The notes beneath the pieces were generated by a model. That model searched no databases. It saw nothing but the letters and a program-made list of their open reading frames with translations, and had not been told where the DNA came from. Source: Shewanella schlegeliana (GTDB lineage Bacteria > Pseudomonadota > Gammaproteobacteria > Enterobacterales > Shewanellaceae). From it: a stretch of DNA of 64,000 bases. Position numbers and translations under genes: made by a program. This document shows, piece by piece, positions 27,573 to 36,207 of this stretch. The stretch lies in assembly GCF_016765635.1 (NCBI RefSeq), contig NZ_JAESVD010000008.1:124001-188000 (forward strand), in the 5' to 3' direction. The stretch's first letter is position 1. Each line of letters opens with the position of its first letter.

Positions 27573-28271
27573 TTAAAGCCCAGAAAAATAAAATCGACCC
27601 GCTTGCTCCAAGATGATGTAACGGTTGCCTTGCTCGGAGCGGTAGTTATAACAAGTATTAATCGAGTCTGCGATACGACAGCCATTGATCGATAAGCTAA
27701 ATTTGCTCTGTTTTGCATTAGCGATTGCGCCAGCAATTGTCTTATCGATTTCGTTTTGTAAGCTAGCCGCAATTGCGCTGTAATCATTGATAAGACGTTC
27801 GCGAACAGCAGGCTTCAGCTCAGATACTTGCTTAACAAGGCCGTTATATTCCTCTTGGTCTAAACCTGCATAAAACACAGTTCCATCTTCAGGCATCCCT
27901 AAATGAGCAAAAAAATACGGGTAATCATGACTCGATAGCGCTTTGGCCACTGACTTTGCCAACGCCAGTTTACTCACTTGGGGATACTTGTCGTTATCCA
28001 CTTTAACGCCATTTCTAAATACCTGACTATTAAGTTCATTCAGTCGAATTTTGCTTAATTTGGCGATAGTCGATGGGCTGTATTGCTCGGCAATCTCTTG
28101 GTACTTGTCATAGGCCTTGTCTAGCTGGATGCTGTCCTCTAACTGCTTTGCAGTGACGAACTCAATATTGGCCGCATCGACAGCAGCAAAACTCAAACTG
28201 CTATAACTCAGAGTTAACAGCAACAAAGAGGCGCTCAATGGTGTGCCGCTTGGGCAGTTATGTTTTTTCAT
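27573..28271 (-). CDS. Secreted hypothetical protein, paralogue of its upstream neighbour
   Basis: A 232-residue protein with a signal peptide ending near LSFA (about residue 28). It shares VFRNGVKVDNDKYPQ with VFNGGIKKDSDKYPQ of the upstream lipoprotein, so the pair arose by duplication. Two cysteines near the C-terminus (GCRIADSINTC) could form a disulfide. The ATG overlaps the upstream stop (TAATG), so translation is coupled. Family unknown to me. Confidence 0.72.
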   Translation of the reverse strand: MKKHNCPSGTPLSASLLLLTLSYSSLSFAAVDAANIEFVTAKQLEDSIQLDKAYDKYQEIAEQYSPSTIAKLSKIRLNELNSQVFRNGVKVDNDKYPQVSKLALAKSVAKALSSHDYPYFFAHLGMPEDGTVFYAGLDQEEYNGLVKQVSELKPAVRERLINDYSAIAASLQNEIDKTIAGAIANAKQSKFSLSINGCRIADSINTCYNYRSEQGNRYIILEQAGRFYFSGL

Positions 28272-28906
28272 TATCTTAGCTGCCAATAGTAGTTATTGTT
28301 GGCCTTAATCAGTCTAAAGCCTCTCACGTCCTGCCAATGCATTTGATAAAGCACGGCAACTTGCGGCTCGAGCACTTCATCAAACTCAGGCTTAACATCG
28401 TTATCTAGCAGCAGGTTAATATTATCGATGATGGAAATGATTCGAGGATCATTAGCCTCTAACAAGGCGCGTATAGTGTCGATTTTCTCAGGATCAATAT
28501 CTACATCTGGAAAATTGGCGAAATGGCTTAGATGATAAACTAGATAGTGGGCATCTTTATCTTTCAAAGCCTTACTCAATGAACGCAGTAAGTCTTGATA
28601 GGTCGATTGCGGGTACTTATCGCTATCTTTTTTAATGCCGCCATTAAACACTTTGTCAGTTAACTTACCGATTTCCAATGAGCTAGCAACCGCAGCGCTG
28701 GTGTCCGGGTAGGTCTTGATGATGTACTGCAACAGATCATACTCTCTGTCGTATGCACCTGTATGTTGATACAAGCTCGCCTCAACATACAGACTGTTGG
28801 CATTGCTTTCATCGGATCTTGTTTGCGAGGCTTCATAGCTTGTACTGCAACCTAGCAAAAATAGAAGGGGGAAGGATGCAAGGGCAAGCGGTGCAATCTT
28901 TATCAT
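28271..28906 (-). CDS. Hypothetical lipoprotein, paralogue of its downstream neighbour
   Basis: A 211-residue protein with lipobox LLGC (about residue 20). It is mostly helical, with a tetratricopeptide-like beginning (SLYVEASLYQHTGAYDREYD) and the shared motif VFNGGIKKDSDKYPQ. First gene of a two-gene operon with a coupled paralogue. Function unknown; a lipoprotein plus periplasmic partner suggests an envelope complex (inference). Confidence 0.72.
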   Translation of the reverse strand: MIKIAPLALASFPLLFLLGCSTSYEASQTRSDESNANSLYVEASLYQHTGAYDREYDLLQYIIKTYPDTSAAVASSLEIGKLTDKVFNGGIKKDSDKYPQSTYQDLLRSLSKALKDKDAHYLVYHLSHFANFPDVDIDPEKIDTIRALLEANDPRIISIIDNINLLLDNDVKPEFDEVLEPQVAVLYQMHWQDVRGFRLIKANNNYYWQLR

Positions 28907-29802
28907 AGATAAACTCTAGTGTGGTATTTTTGGGTTTAATCAAACATATCAACACAGCCAATGACATCGTCTGTAGTTCACTATGACGAGTAGGATTAGC
29001 TATGGATGTCTTCGATTAGCGACCAATTCGTATACTGGTAAGCATAGCTAAAAACCACGCAGTAAACAGCGAGTTACCTCCCGTAGTTAAAAGTAAATCC
29101 ATCCATGATAAATCAATATTATTGATTACCTACCTTTGTGAAAAATAGCAGTGGCAGGCACAAAAAAATGCCATTAAATGTAGATTCATTCCCCTAGTTT
29201 CACCATAAAAAGTAGTTATAACACCTAAAATCGGTAAATTAAAAAGCTACTCCAACCCACTATATAGAGATGCAAAAACTTAATGGAAATATTACCCAAC
29301 TGATGAATTAAACCAACGTAAAAACTTAAAACAAACTTAAAAATAGCTTCAAACAAGCTTAACTTAACATAAATTGAAACTTAATTATTTCAAGACCTAT
29401 ACCAAACAAGCACTTACAACAAACTGTTGACACTGAAAAAACAATCACTTATAACAATAGTTCGTTATTTCCGAACAATATGGCAACAATATTCGAGTTT
29501 ACACAGACTAGCCATTTACTCTTAACTGTTAAGGTCAATGAGTGACTATAACCTAACAATAAAAATATGAGCTCGAAGCAGGGATGAATAATAAATCTAA
29601 TATTACCCCTCTCTATAAGCCGGCAATTACAAGCATATAGGCAGGTCTAAGGCAGATAGAGTAAATACTTTAATACTCTAAAGCAGGTCATTGCCAATTA
29701 TGACACTCGACTTGCCATTAATTTAACGACTCTGCTTATGATTCATTTATGACTCTCGAATTACTTACACTCGAATAAGTCACATATAAATAAGGAGCTT
29801 AA
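28907..29802. other. Long AT-rich intergenic stretch, no gene seen
   Basis: About 900 bp. I see no credible coding frame, RNA gene or strong repeat. It carries divergent promoters for the lipoprotein pair (minus) and the secreted protein/antiporter genes (plus). Confidence 0.45.
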
Positions 29803-30234
29803 ATGAAGAGCAGCCAGTTATTAATACTACTAACATTAACGCTATCTTTTTCGTTACTAGCAGGCGCTGCAGATCCTACAAATGAGGAACAAGCGGTACT
29901 CGAATCTTGTACGTCACTTAAAAGTGGGTCTAAGCACCTCTCAACAAACTCCTGCGTTTACTATATCCAGGGTTTTCTGGCCGGCTCCTTAACCGCTAAA
30001 TCAAATTACGTCTTGCATGAAACATCGGGTGCATTCTTGGATAGAGCCTATCGAACCAGAGTTGGAAAAGTGACTTCTGAGGAGAAGCCAGTCCAATTAT
30101 GTCTACCTCGAAATGAAAGCATGGAGCAGTTAGCAGAGCGCCTTGTTGGACATTTGTCGTATCCAATAGACTCGATGCAATTGCTACACTCGCAAATATT
30201 CAATGCTCTCGCAGTGGAATCTTCATGTTCATAA
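29803..30234 (+). CDS. Secreted small protein, Rap1a/Tai-like
   Basis: A 143-residue protein with a signal peptide (cut near AGAA, about residue 23) and four cysteines. The pattern NSCVYYIQGFLAGSL ... VQLCLPRNESMEQLAERLVG ... FNALAVESSCS resembles the Rap1a/Tai domain of periplasmic immunity-type proteins. AAGGAG precedes the start. It is followed within 90 bp by the Mrp operon and may share its promoter. Assignment is tentative. Confidence 0.6.
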   Translation: MKSSQLLILLTLTLSFSLLAGAADPTNEEQAVLESCTSLKSGSKHLSTNSCVYYIQGFLAGSLTAKSNYVLHETSGAFLDRAYRTRVGKVTSEEKPVQLCLPRNESMEQLAERLVGHLSYPIDSMQLLHSQIFNALAVESSCS

Positions 30235-30320
30235 CCCACTGAAGGCCATAGATAGAAGTAATGGCACTACATGTGCTGCCCTTAGCCCCCCCAATGAACC
30301 TATTGGCAAAGGTGAGAAAA

Positions 30321-30854
30321 ATGAGCATAAATGAAGATAAATTATTAGATAAATTAACACCCGACAAAAAACCTAGGTTATTGCCGAGCCACACATTCAG
30401 CCTCTGCTTAACCCTGTCACTCTTTTGGTGGATAAACTCAAATTACAGCAACCCACTGCTGCTATCTCTGGGCGGAGCTTCTATCCTGCTAGTCCTCTAT
30501 ATTGCCCACAGGATGGATGTGATCGACCATGAGTCTCTACCAATCCACCTTTCAGCAAAAATGCCCGGCTACATGTTATGGCTAGCAAAAGAGATCATTG
30601 TCGCCAACATTTCTGTGGTCAAACACATTTGGCTTGGCAATAGCAGCATCTCACCAACCCTCGCCACTATAGACGCCACTCAGCGCACAGATCTAGGCAA
30701 GGTCATCTATGCCAACTCCATAACCTTAACGCCGGGTACTGTCGCAGTGGGATTGGTCGATGATCACGTCATCATCCACGCCTTGAGCAAAGAAAATATC
30801 GATACCTTAAAAGCCGGCAGGATGGATCGCCGGGTCACTGAATTGGAAAAATGA
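30321..30854 (+). CDS. mnhE: Mrp-type Na+/H+ antiporter subunit E
   Basis: About 177 residues with two to three N-terminal membrane segments and the conserved ANSITLTPGTVAVGL of MnhE/MrpE. The start at 30321 follows AAAGGTGAG; a longer frame to 30261 is possible. First clear gene of an operon whose members overlap by a few bases (next start at 30851). MnhE belongs to the small-subunit module needed for assembly of the antiporter. Confidence 0.9.
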   Translation: MSINEDKLLDKLTPDKKPRLLPSHTFSLCLTLSLFWWINSNYSNPLLLSLGGASILLVLYIAHRMDVIDHESLPIHLSAKMPGYMLWLAKEIIVANISVVKHIWLGNSSISPTLATIDATQRTDLGKVIYANSITLTPGTVAVGLVDDHVIIHALSKENIDTLKAGRMDRRVTELEK

Positions 30855-31150
30855 TGTTAACTGCAGCCACTATTGCAATTCTCGTTGTCATGCTCCTCGC
30901 GATCATTCGCTGCATCGCAGGACCATCGCTATACGATCGGATCTTAGCATTCAATATGTTTGGCACTAAAACGGTGTTACTTATCTCGGTGCTAGGTTTT
31001 TTAATGGGTCGACCCGAGTTTCTGGATATTGCCCTCGTATACGCCCTCATCAACTTTATCAGTGTTATCGGCGTACTGCGCTTTTCTGACTCAGCTGAGT
31101 TCAATCATCAGCGTCCAGAGGCAGCATCAATCAAGAAGGATAAACGATGA
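30851..31150 (+). CDS. mnhF: Mrp-type antiporter subunit F
   Basis: A 99-residue, three-helix membrane protein with IRCIAGPSLYDRILAFNMFG and LDIALVYALINFISVIGVLR, both hallmark MnhF stretches. Overlaps mnhE by ATGA and mnhG by ATGA. Confidence 0.93.
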   Translation: MMLTAATIAILVVMLLAIIRCIAGPSLYDRILAFNMFGTKTVLLISVLGFLMGRPEFLDIALVYALINFISVIGVLRFSDSAEFNHQRPEAASIKKDKR

Positions 31151-31488
31151 ATCTCATACTCGAGATCGCGAGTGGATTGTGTTTGCTACTCGGTAGCTTT
31201 CTCTGTCTATCCGGCGGTATTGGCATCTTGCGCTTCCCTGATTTTTATACTCGCATGCACGCGGTAGGCGTCACAGATACCTTAGGTGCAGGAATGATCC
31301 TTATCGGCCTGATGCTACAAAACCCACAAGGGATAGTACTGCTTAAGTTGATGATGATCTTACTGTTCACACTATTGATTAACCCTGCAGCAAGTCATGC
31401 TCTGGCCAAAGCCGCCCTGCGTAACAACTTGCATCCAGTGCTTGACGAGTCAACCAACGAGGGGAGGAACAAGCCATCGAAACCTTAG
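31147..31488 (+). CDS. mnhG: Mrp-type antiporter subunit G
   Basis: A 113-residue membrane protein with GSFLCLSGGIGILRFPDFYT and RMHAVGVTDTLGAG, the MnhG signature. The C-terminal tail overlaps the start of the next gene, whose ribosome site (GGGGAGG) lies within it. Confidence 0.93.
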   Translation: MNLILEIASGLCLLLGSFLCLSGGIGILRFPDFYTRMHAVGVTDTLGAGMILIGLMLQNPQGIVLLKLMMILLFTLLINPAASHALAKAALRNNLHPVLDESTNEGRNKPSKP

Positions 31489-32480
31489 TTGATGTTGTTC
31501 TATTAAGCTTTCTCGTCGTGATCGCTATCGCCATTGTTCGCACCAAAGATCTGTTGGCCGTGGTGATGTTGACGGGGATCTACGGATTGCTGTCCGCAAG
31601 CTTTTTTGTTGTATTAGATGCTGTGGATGTGGCCTTTACCGAAGCCTCTGTGGGCGCAGGTATATCTGGCTTACTGATGCTGGCAGCCATCACCATGACA
31701 GGCCGAACCGAGGCGCCTAAGCGTCATAAACCTTTGCTGGCTTTACTCGTGGTACTTATCACTGGCGGAATGCTAATTTACGGCACCTTAGATATGCCCT
31801 ACTTTGGCAGTTTCGATGCACCAGTTCATCAACATGTCGCTCCTCGCTACATTAATGACTCGATGCAGGAGGTCGGTGTCCCCAATATTGTCACCTCGGT
31901 ACTCGCGAGCTACAGAGCGTTTGACACCTTAGGCGAGGTAGCCGTTATCTTTACTGCCGGTATTGGGGTGTTATCACTGCTGGCCTTGCCGCAACGTCGT
32001 AAGCCTTACCTCGTAGATGAGTCCGGCAAAGAGCAGATGTATAAGCAACATATCGTGCTCCGCGTTATTAGCAAAGCCTTGATTCCTATCATTCTATTGT
32101 TTGCACTCTATGTGCAGTTCCATGGCGATTTTGGCCCTGGCGGCGGCTTCCAAGCGGGGGTGATTTTTGCCGCTGCAATCATCCTCTATGCCATGTTATT
32201 CGGCTTAGACAATGCTAAGCGTGTCTTTAGCCTATCCCTGTTCCAACTGCTCGCAGCTATCGGACTGCTGCTATACGCTAGTGTTGGCGTGGTCTCGCTA
32301 TTTAATGGCGGTAACTTCCTAGATTACAACGTATTAGCTGACGACCCAATTGCAGGCCAGCACTTAGGGATCCTGCTGATCGAACTCGGTGTGGGCTGCA
32401 CAGTCGCCTCGGTAATGATCATTATCTTTTTCAACTTTGCAGGCCGCAGAGAAGCACAACAGAACGGTGAGGAGAGATGA
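31476..32480 (+). CDS. Fused DUF4040-MnhB antiporter subunit, possible ATC start
   Basis: About 334 residues. The first part (about 1-90) is the DUF4040 domain otherwise found in MrpA or MbhD (VDVAFTEASVGAGISGLLML); the second part (about 175-325) is MnhB (FHGDFGPGGGFQAGVIFAAA). The family normally starts METL...; here the codon is ATC (31476) instead of ATG, with GGAGG 8 bases upstream. The first ordinary start is GTG at 31518, which lacks a ribosome site and would cut into the first helix. I chose 31476. Confidence 0.8.
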   Translation: METLVDVVLLSFLVVIAIAIVRTKDLLAVVMLTGIYGLLSASFFVVLDAVDVAFTEASVGAGISGLLMLAAITMTGRTEAPKRHKPLLALLVVLITGGMLIYGTLDMPYFGSFDAPVHQHVAPRYINDSMQEVGVPNIVTSVLASYRAFDTLGEVAVIFTAGIGVLSLLALPQRRKPYLVDESGKEQMYKQHIVLRVISKALIPIILLFALYVQFHGDFGPGGGFQAGVIFAAAIILYAMLFGLDNAKRVFSLSLFQLLAAIGLLLYASVGVVSLFNGGNFLDYNVLADDPIAGQHLGILLIELGVGCTVASVMIIIFFNFAGRREAQQNGEER

Positions 32481-32848
32481 TGGTACTCGGACTCTATAAC
32501 TACTGGATCGTGGTATTGCTGATGATGATCGGTTTTTATATCGTTATCGCCCATGGCAACCTGATTAAAAAGCTGGTTGGCTTAACGATTTTTCAAACCT
32601 CGGTTTTTATCTTTTATATCAGTATGGGTAATGTCGATAGCGGTAGCGCGCCAATCTTGGCCGAAGGAGTAAGCCGCTACTCTAACCCTCTTCCCCATGT
32701 GCTAATTCTCACCGCGATTGTGGTCGGTATTGCCACCACGGCGCTAGGACTCGCATTGGCTGTAAGGATCAAAGAGGCATACGGCAGCATAGAAGAAGAT
32801 GAGATTCAAATCCAAGATCAGCTTACCGAGGATAATTCAAAGTGTTAG
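32477..32848 (+). CDS. mnhC: Mrp-type antiporter subunit C (NuoK-like)
   Basis: A 123-residue, three-helix protein homologous to NuoK of complex I. VGLTIFQTSVFIFYISMG and DPLPHVLILTAIVVGIA-type sequence (NPLPHVLILTAIVVGIATTA) are conserved MnhC features. It overlaps both neighbours. The acidic C-terminal tail (EEDEIQIQDQ) is cytoplasmic. Confidence 0.93.
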   Translation: MMVLGLYNYWIVVLLMMIGFYIVIAHGNLIKKLVGLTIFQTSVFIFYISMGNVDSGSAPILAEGVSRYSNPLPHVLILTAIVVGIATTALGLALAVRIKEAYGSIEEDEIQIQDQLTEDNSKC

Positions 32849-34320
32849 CCCACCTGCCTATTTTACAAGTCATTGTGCCACTGATGGCGGCGCCGCTATG
32901 CTGGTTCCTGGACCGTTCCAAACTGGTGTGGCTATTTGCCCTATTAGTGTGCGGCTTTTCCTGTCTAACCAGCATCGCCCTACTGCAACAGGTGATGAGC
33001 TCTGGCACTATTATCTATCAACTCGGAGGTTGGGATGCCCCTTGGGGGATTGAATATCGCATCGATGAGCTCAACGCTCTTTTGCTGCTGATCATCTCAA
33101 CAATTGGCACTATAGTCCTGTTCGCAGCACAAACGAGTCTTCAAAAAGAACTCCCTAAAGAGCGTCATACGCTATTTTATAGCCTTTACCTGCTGTCATT
33201 AACAGGGATGTTCGGTATCGTCGCCACAGGCGATGTGTTTAATGTATTCGTATTTTTAGAGATCTCCTCGCTATCAGGCTACGCGCTGATTGCTTTGGGC
33301 AAAGATAGGCGTGCACTTTGGGCCGCTTATCAATATCTGATCATGGGCACCATAGGTGCGACCTTTATTCTGATCGGCATCGGTCTGCTGTATCAGATGA
33401 CGGGAACCTTGAATATGGATGATCTCGCCAACCGGCTTGCAGAGGTTAACCAAACACGTACCGTATTTGCCGCATTTGCCTTCTTAATCGTAGGAGTCTG
33501 CTTAAAATTGGCACTGTTCCCACTGCATCTGTGGTTACCTAACGCTTACGCCTATGCTCCTTCAATCGTGACCGCTTTTCTCGCTGCCACGGCGACTAAA
33601 GTTGCAGTTTATCTACTGATCCGTTTCACCTATACGGTATTTGGCATCGAGCTTTCGTTCTCCATCCTACCCTTACAGAACTTATTTATCGTTCTCGGGC
33701 TGGTTGGCATATTCGCCGCTTCTACTGCGGCGATATATAAAACCAATGTTAAACATATCTTCGCCTACTCGAGCATTGCTCAGGTTGGCTACATGATTAT
33801 TGGCTACGCCATCAACACCAGCACAGGGCTTATGGCCACCCTGCTACACCTGTTTAATCACGCCTTAATGAAGAGTGCGCTGTTTTTAGCGTTAGGTGCG
33901 GTGATGTACCGCATCGGCAGCGTACAACTCAGCCAATTCCAAGGGCTAGGGCGACAAATGCCGCTAACCATGGCAGCCATTGTCATAGGTGGCTTAAGTT
34001 TGATTGGCGTACCTCTAACAGTAGGATTTATCAGCAAGTGGTATTTGTTGCTCGCCACAATTGAGGCTGGAATGTGGCCAGTAGCGGTATTAGTACTACT
34101 GGGCTCACTGCTGGCCGTCCTTTATATCTGGCGAATCGTTGAAACAGCCTATTTCAAGCCCCCGCTGCCGGGTCGTGAACCAGTCAAGGAGGCGCCTTGG
34201 ACCTTCCTCGCTCCTATTTGGATACTCGTACTGGCCAATATCTATTTTGGTATCGATACCCGTCTTAGTGTGCAGGTGGCACAGGCGGCCTCTCAAAGCT
34301 TGTTTGGAATTAACCCATGA
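32842..34320 (+). CDS. mnhD: Mrp antiporter NuoM/N-like proton-channel subunit 1 (MnhD type)
   Basis: A 492-residue, about 14-helix protein of the complex I antiporter-like family. It has the conserved Glu of helix 5 (VFLEISSLSGYALIALGKDR) and the helix 7 Lys region (LKLALFPLHLWLPNAYAYAP). The GTG start overlaps the end of mnhC. It should translocate protons as part of the Mrp complex. Confidence 0.92.
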   Translation: MLAHLPILQVIVPLMAAPLCWFLDRSKLVWLFALLVCGFSCLTSIALLQQVMSSGTIIYQLGGWDAPWGIEYRIDELNALLLLIISTIGTIVLFAAQTSLQKELPKERHTLFYSLYLLSLTGMFGIVATGDVFNVFVFLEISSLSGYALIALGKDRRALWAAYQYLIMGTIGATFILIGIGLLYQMTGTLNMDDLANRLAEVNQTRTVFAAFAFLIVGVCLKLALFPLHLWLPNAYAYAPSIVTAFLAATATKVAVYLLIRFTYTVFGIELSFSILPLQNLFIVLGLVGIFAASTAAIYKTNVKHIFAYSSIAQVGYMIIGYAINTSTGLMATLLHLFNHALMKSALFLALGAVMYRIGSVQLSQFQGLGRQMPLTMAAIVIGGLSLIGVPLTVGFISKWYLLLATIEAGMWPVAVLVLLGSLLAVLYIWRIVETAYFKPPLPGREPVKEAPWTFLAPIWILVLANIYFGIDTRLSVQVAQAASQSLFGINP

Positions 34321-35807
34321 ATCTATCTTTGGAGCTGTTGCTACAGCTAACCATTATCTTACCTCTGGTCGCTACACTGGCGATCTGGGCAACGGGAAAG
34401 CACCCCAATCTTCGTGAGGCTATAACGATAAGTATCAGCCTAGTGGTACTTTTTTGTGTGGTAAACCTATATCAAGGGCTCAGTGCTGGCGCATCTATCG
34501 AGGTGTTTTGGTGGCAACTGATGCCGGGGTTGGCAATGAGTTTTGCGGTTGAGCCCTTAGGGATGCTATTCGCCTTAATTGCCAGCTTTCTTTGGCTCAT
34601 CACCACCCTTTATGCCATTGGTTATATGCGTGGCCACGGAGAGAAGAATCAAACTCGCTTTTACCTCTGCTTTGCTCTCGCCATAAGCGCTGTCATGGGG
34701 CTGGCCTTTTCCGCCAACCTATTTACCCTATTCATCTTCTACGAAGTGTTGACCCTGTCCACTTATCCTTTAGTGACCCATGCAGGAACGGAAAAGGCTA
34801 AGCAGGGAGGGCGAGTATACTTAGGTATTTTACTCGGTACCTCCATCGCCTTCTTCCTATTGGCGATTGTCTTGACCTGGTTTGTCGCCGGAACATTGGA
34901 CTTCAAACCTGGCGGCGTGTATAGCACAGATGTTGATACCAGCCTGCTCGGCGCCATACTGGTACTGTTTGTATTTGGTATAGGTAAGGCAGCAATCATG
35001 CCGTTCCATCGCTGGTTACCCGCCGCTATGGTCGCCCCAACACCTGTGAGCGCATTGCTGCATGCCGTAGCGGTCGTCAAGGCGGGTGTCTTCACCATCT
35101 TAAAGATCTGCGTGTTTATCTTTGGTATCGAGCTACTGCCCACTCTGCCAACGACGGAATTCCTGCTCTATTTAGCGGCTGCATCGGTATTACTCGCCTC
35201 GATAGTGGCGATGCGTCAGGATAACTTAAAAGCACGGCTCGCTTACTCGACGGTGAGTCAACTGGGCTATATCACCATAGGCGCACTGCTGGCCAGCTCA
35301 TCGGGGGTTATCGGTAGCTCAATGCACATTGCCACCCATGCTTTTGGCAAGATCACCCTGTTCTTCTGTGCAGGCGCCATTCTGGTAGCGAGCCATAAAT
35401 CAAAAGTGAGCGAAATGCGCGGCCTCGGCTTTGCTATGCCTGTCACCATGGCGGCCTTTTTTATCGCTAGCCTGAGTATTATTGGCGTCCCTCCTGCTGG
35501 CGGCACGTGGAGTAAGTGGTACCTGTTGATGGGCACGATGGAAACCGAGCATTGGGTCATTATGATGGTACTAATGGTCAGCTCACTGCTCAATATTGCT
35601 TACCTGTTACCGATTCCGTATCACGCCTTTTTCTCTGGTAAAGATCAGCCAGTAGCAAAGGCTGGGATAAAGGAAGCACCGCTAGTGTCATTAATCGCGA
35701 TCTCCATTACCACCTTAGGTTGCCTTATTTTATTCCTCTATCCGCAACCCCTCTATGAGTTGGCCAAAGCCATCTTAACTGTACCGGGAGTTAGCCATGG
35801 ACAGTAA
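34317..35807 (+). CDS. Mrp antiporter proton-channel subunit 2 (NuoL/M-like)
   Basis: A 496-residue paralogue of the previous protein. Key residues: Glu in FYEVLTLSTYPLV and Lys in GIGKAAIMPFHRWLPAAMVA. ATGA overlap with the gene before; the end overlaps the next small gene by 11 bp. In Mrp systems the large channel subunits are MrpA and MrpD; this one may substitute for the NuoL-like part of MrpA. Confidence 0.9.
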   Translation: MNLSLELLLQLTIILPLVATLAIWATGKHPNLREAITISISLVVLFCVVNLYQGLSAGASIEVFWWQLMPGLAMSFAVEPLGMLFALIASFLWLITTLYAIGYMRGHGEKNQTRFYLCFALAISAVMGLAFSANLFTLFIFYEVLTLSTYPLVTHAGTEKAKQGGRVYLGILLGTSIAFFLLAIVLTWFVAGTLDFKPGGVYSTDVDTSLLGAILVLFVFGIGKAAIMPFHRWLPAAMVAPTPVSALLHAVAVVKAGVFTILKICVFIFGIELLPTLPTTEFLLYLAAASVLLASIVAMRQDNLKARLAYSTVSQLGYITIGALLASSSGVIGSSMHIATHAFGKITLFFCAGAILVASHKSKVSEMRGLGFAMPVTMAAFFIASLSIIGVPPAGGTWSKWYLLMGTMETEHWVIMMVLMVSSLLNIAYLLPIPYHAFFSGKDQPVAKAGIKEAPLVSLIAISITTLGCLILFLYPQPLYELAKAILTVPGVSHGQ

Positions 35808-36207
35808 CCAGAAACAGAACAAGCAATATCTCTTTGATAACCCAAAAAACGTCAACCGTATTTTGTATCTTCTGTATGCCTGCTGCACGCTGCTTGTCGT
35901 GCTTGATTTTGTCATCCATCGCCATGTTTATCACAGTTGGGAAAACCTACCGCTGTTCTACCCCATCTATGGCTTTGTCGGCTGCGTTATCTTGGTGCTC
36001 ATTGCACGCTGGATGCGAACCTTTCTGATGCGCCCAGAAGACTATTATGACAATTTTTACGACGATCATCATGACAGTTCTGTTGACCATCACTGTGATA
36101 ATAATAGTGAAAATATTTTAGAAAATGCCGCCAATGAACACACCCATAAGGGTGCAAGCGAACAGGCAAAAAACAACAAGATAGGTGATCACAATGTGGA
36201 TGCTTGA
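35797..36207 (+). CDS. Small membrane protein with His/Asp-rich tail, Mrp operon
   Basis: A 136-residue protein with two membrane helices (about residues 22-42 and 52-73) and a hydrophilic tail rich in His, Asp and Asn (DDHHDSS, DHHCDNN). It is embedded between two channel-subunit genes with overlaps on both sides. No standard Mrp subunit has this form. The tail could bind divalent metal or sense pH (inference). Confidence 0.8.
   Translation: MDSNQKQNKQYLFDNPKNVNRILYLLYACCTLLVVLDFVIHRHVYHSWENLPLFYPIYGFVGCVILVLIARWMRTFLMRPEDYYDNFYDDHHDSSVDHHCDNNSENILENAANEHTHKGASEQAKNNKIGDHNVDA

Noticed and set aside
28907..29802. Hidden gene or RNA in the 900-bp AT-rich gap
   Set aside because: Both strands were read for start codons with ribosome sites and for strong stem-loops; none was convincing.
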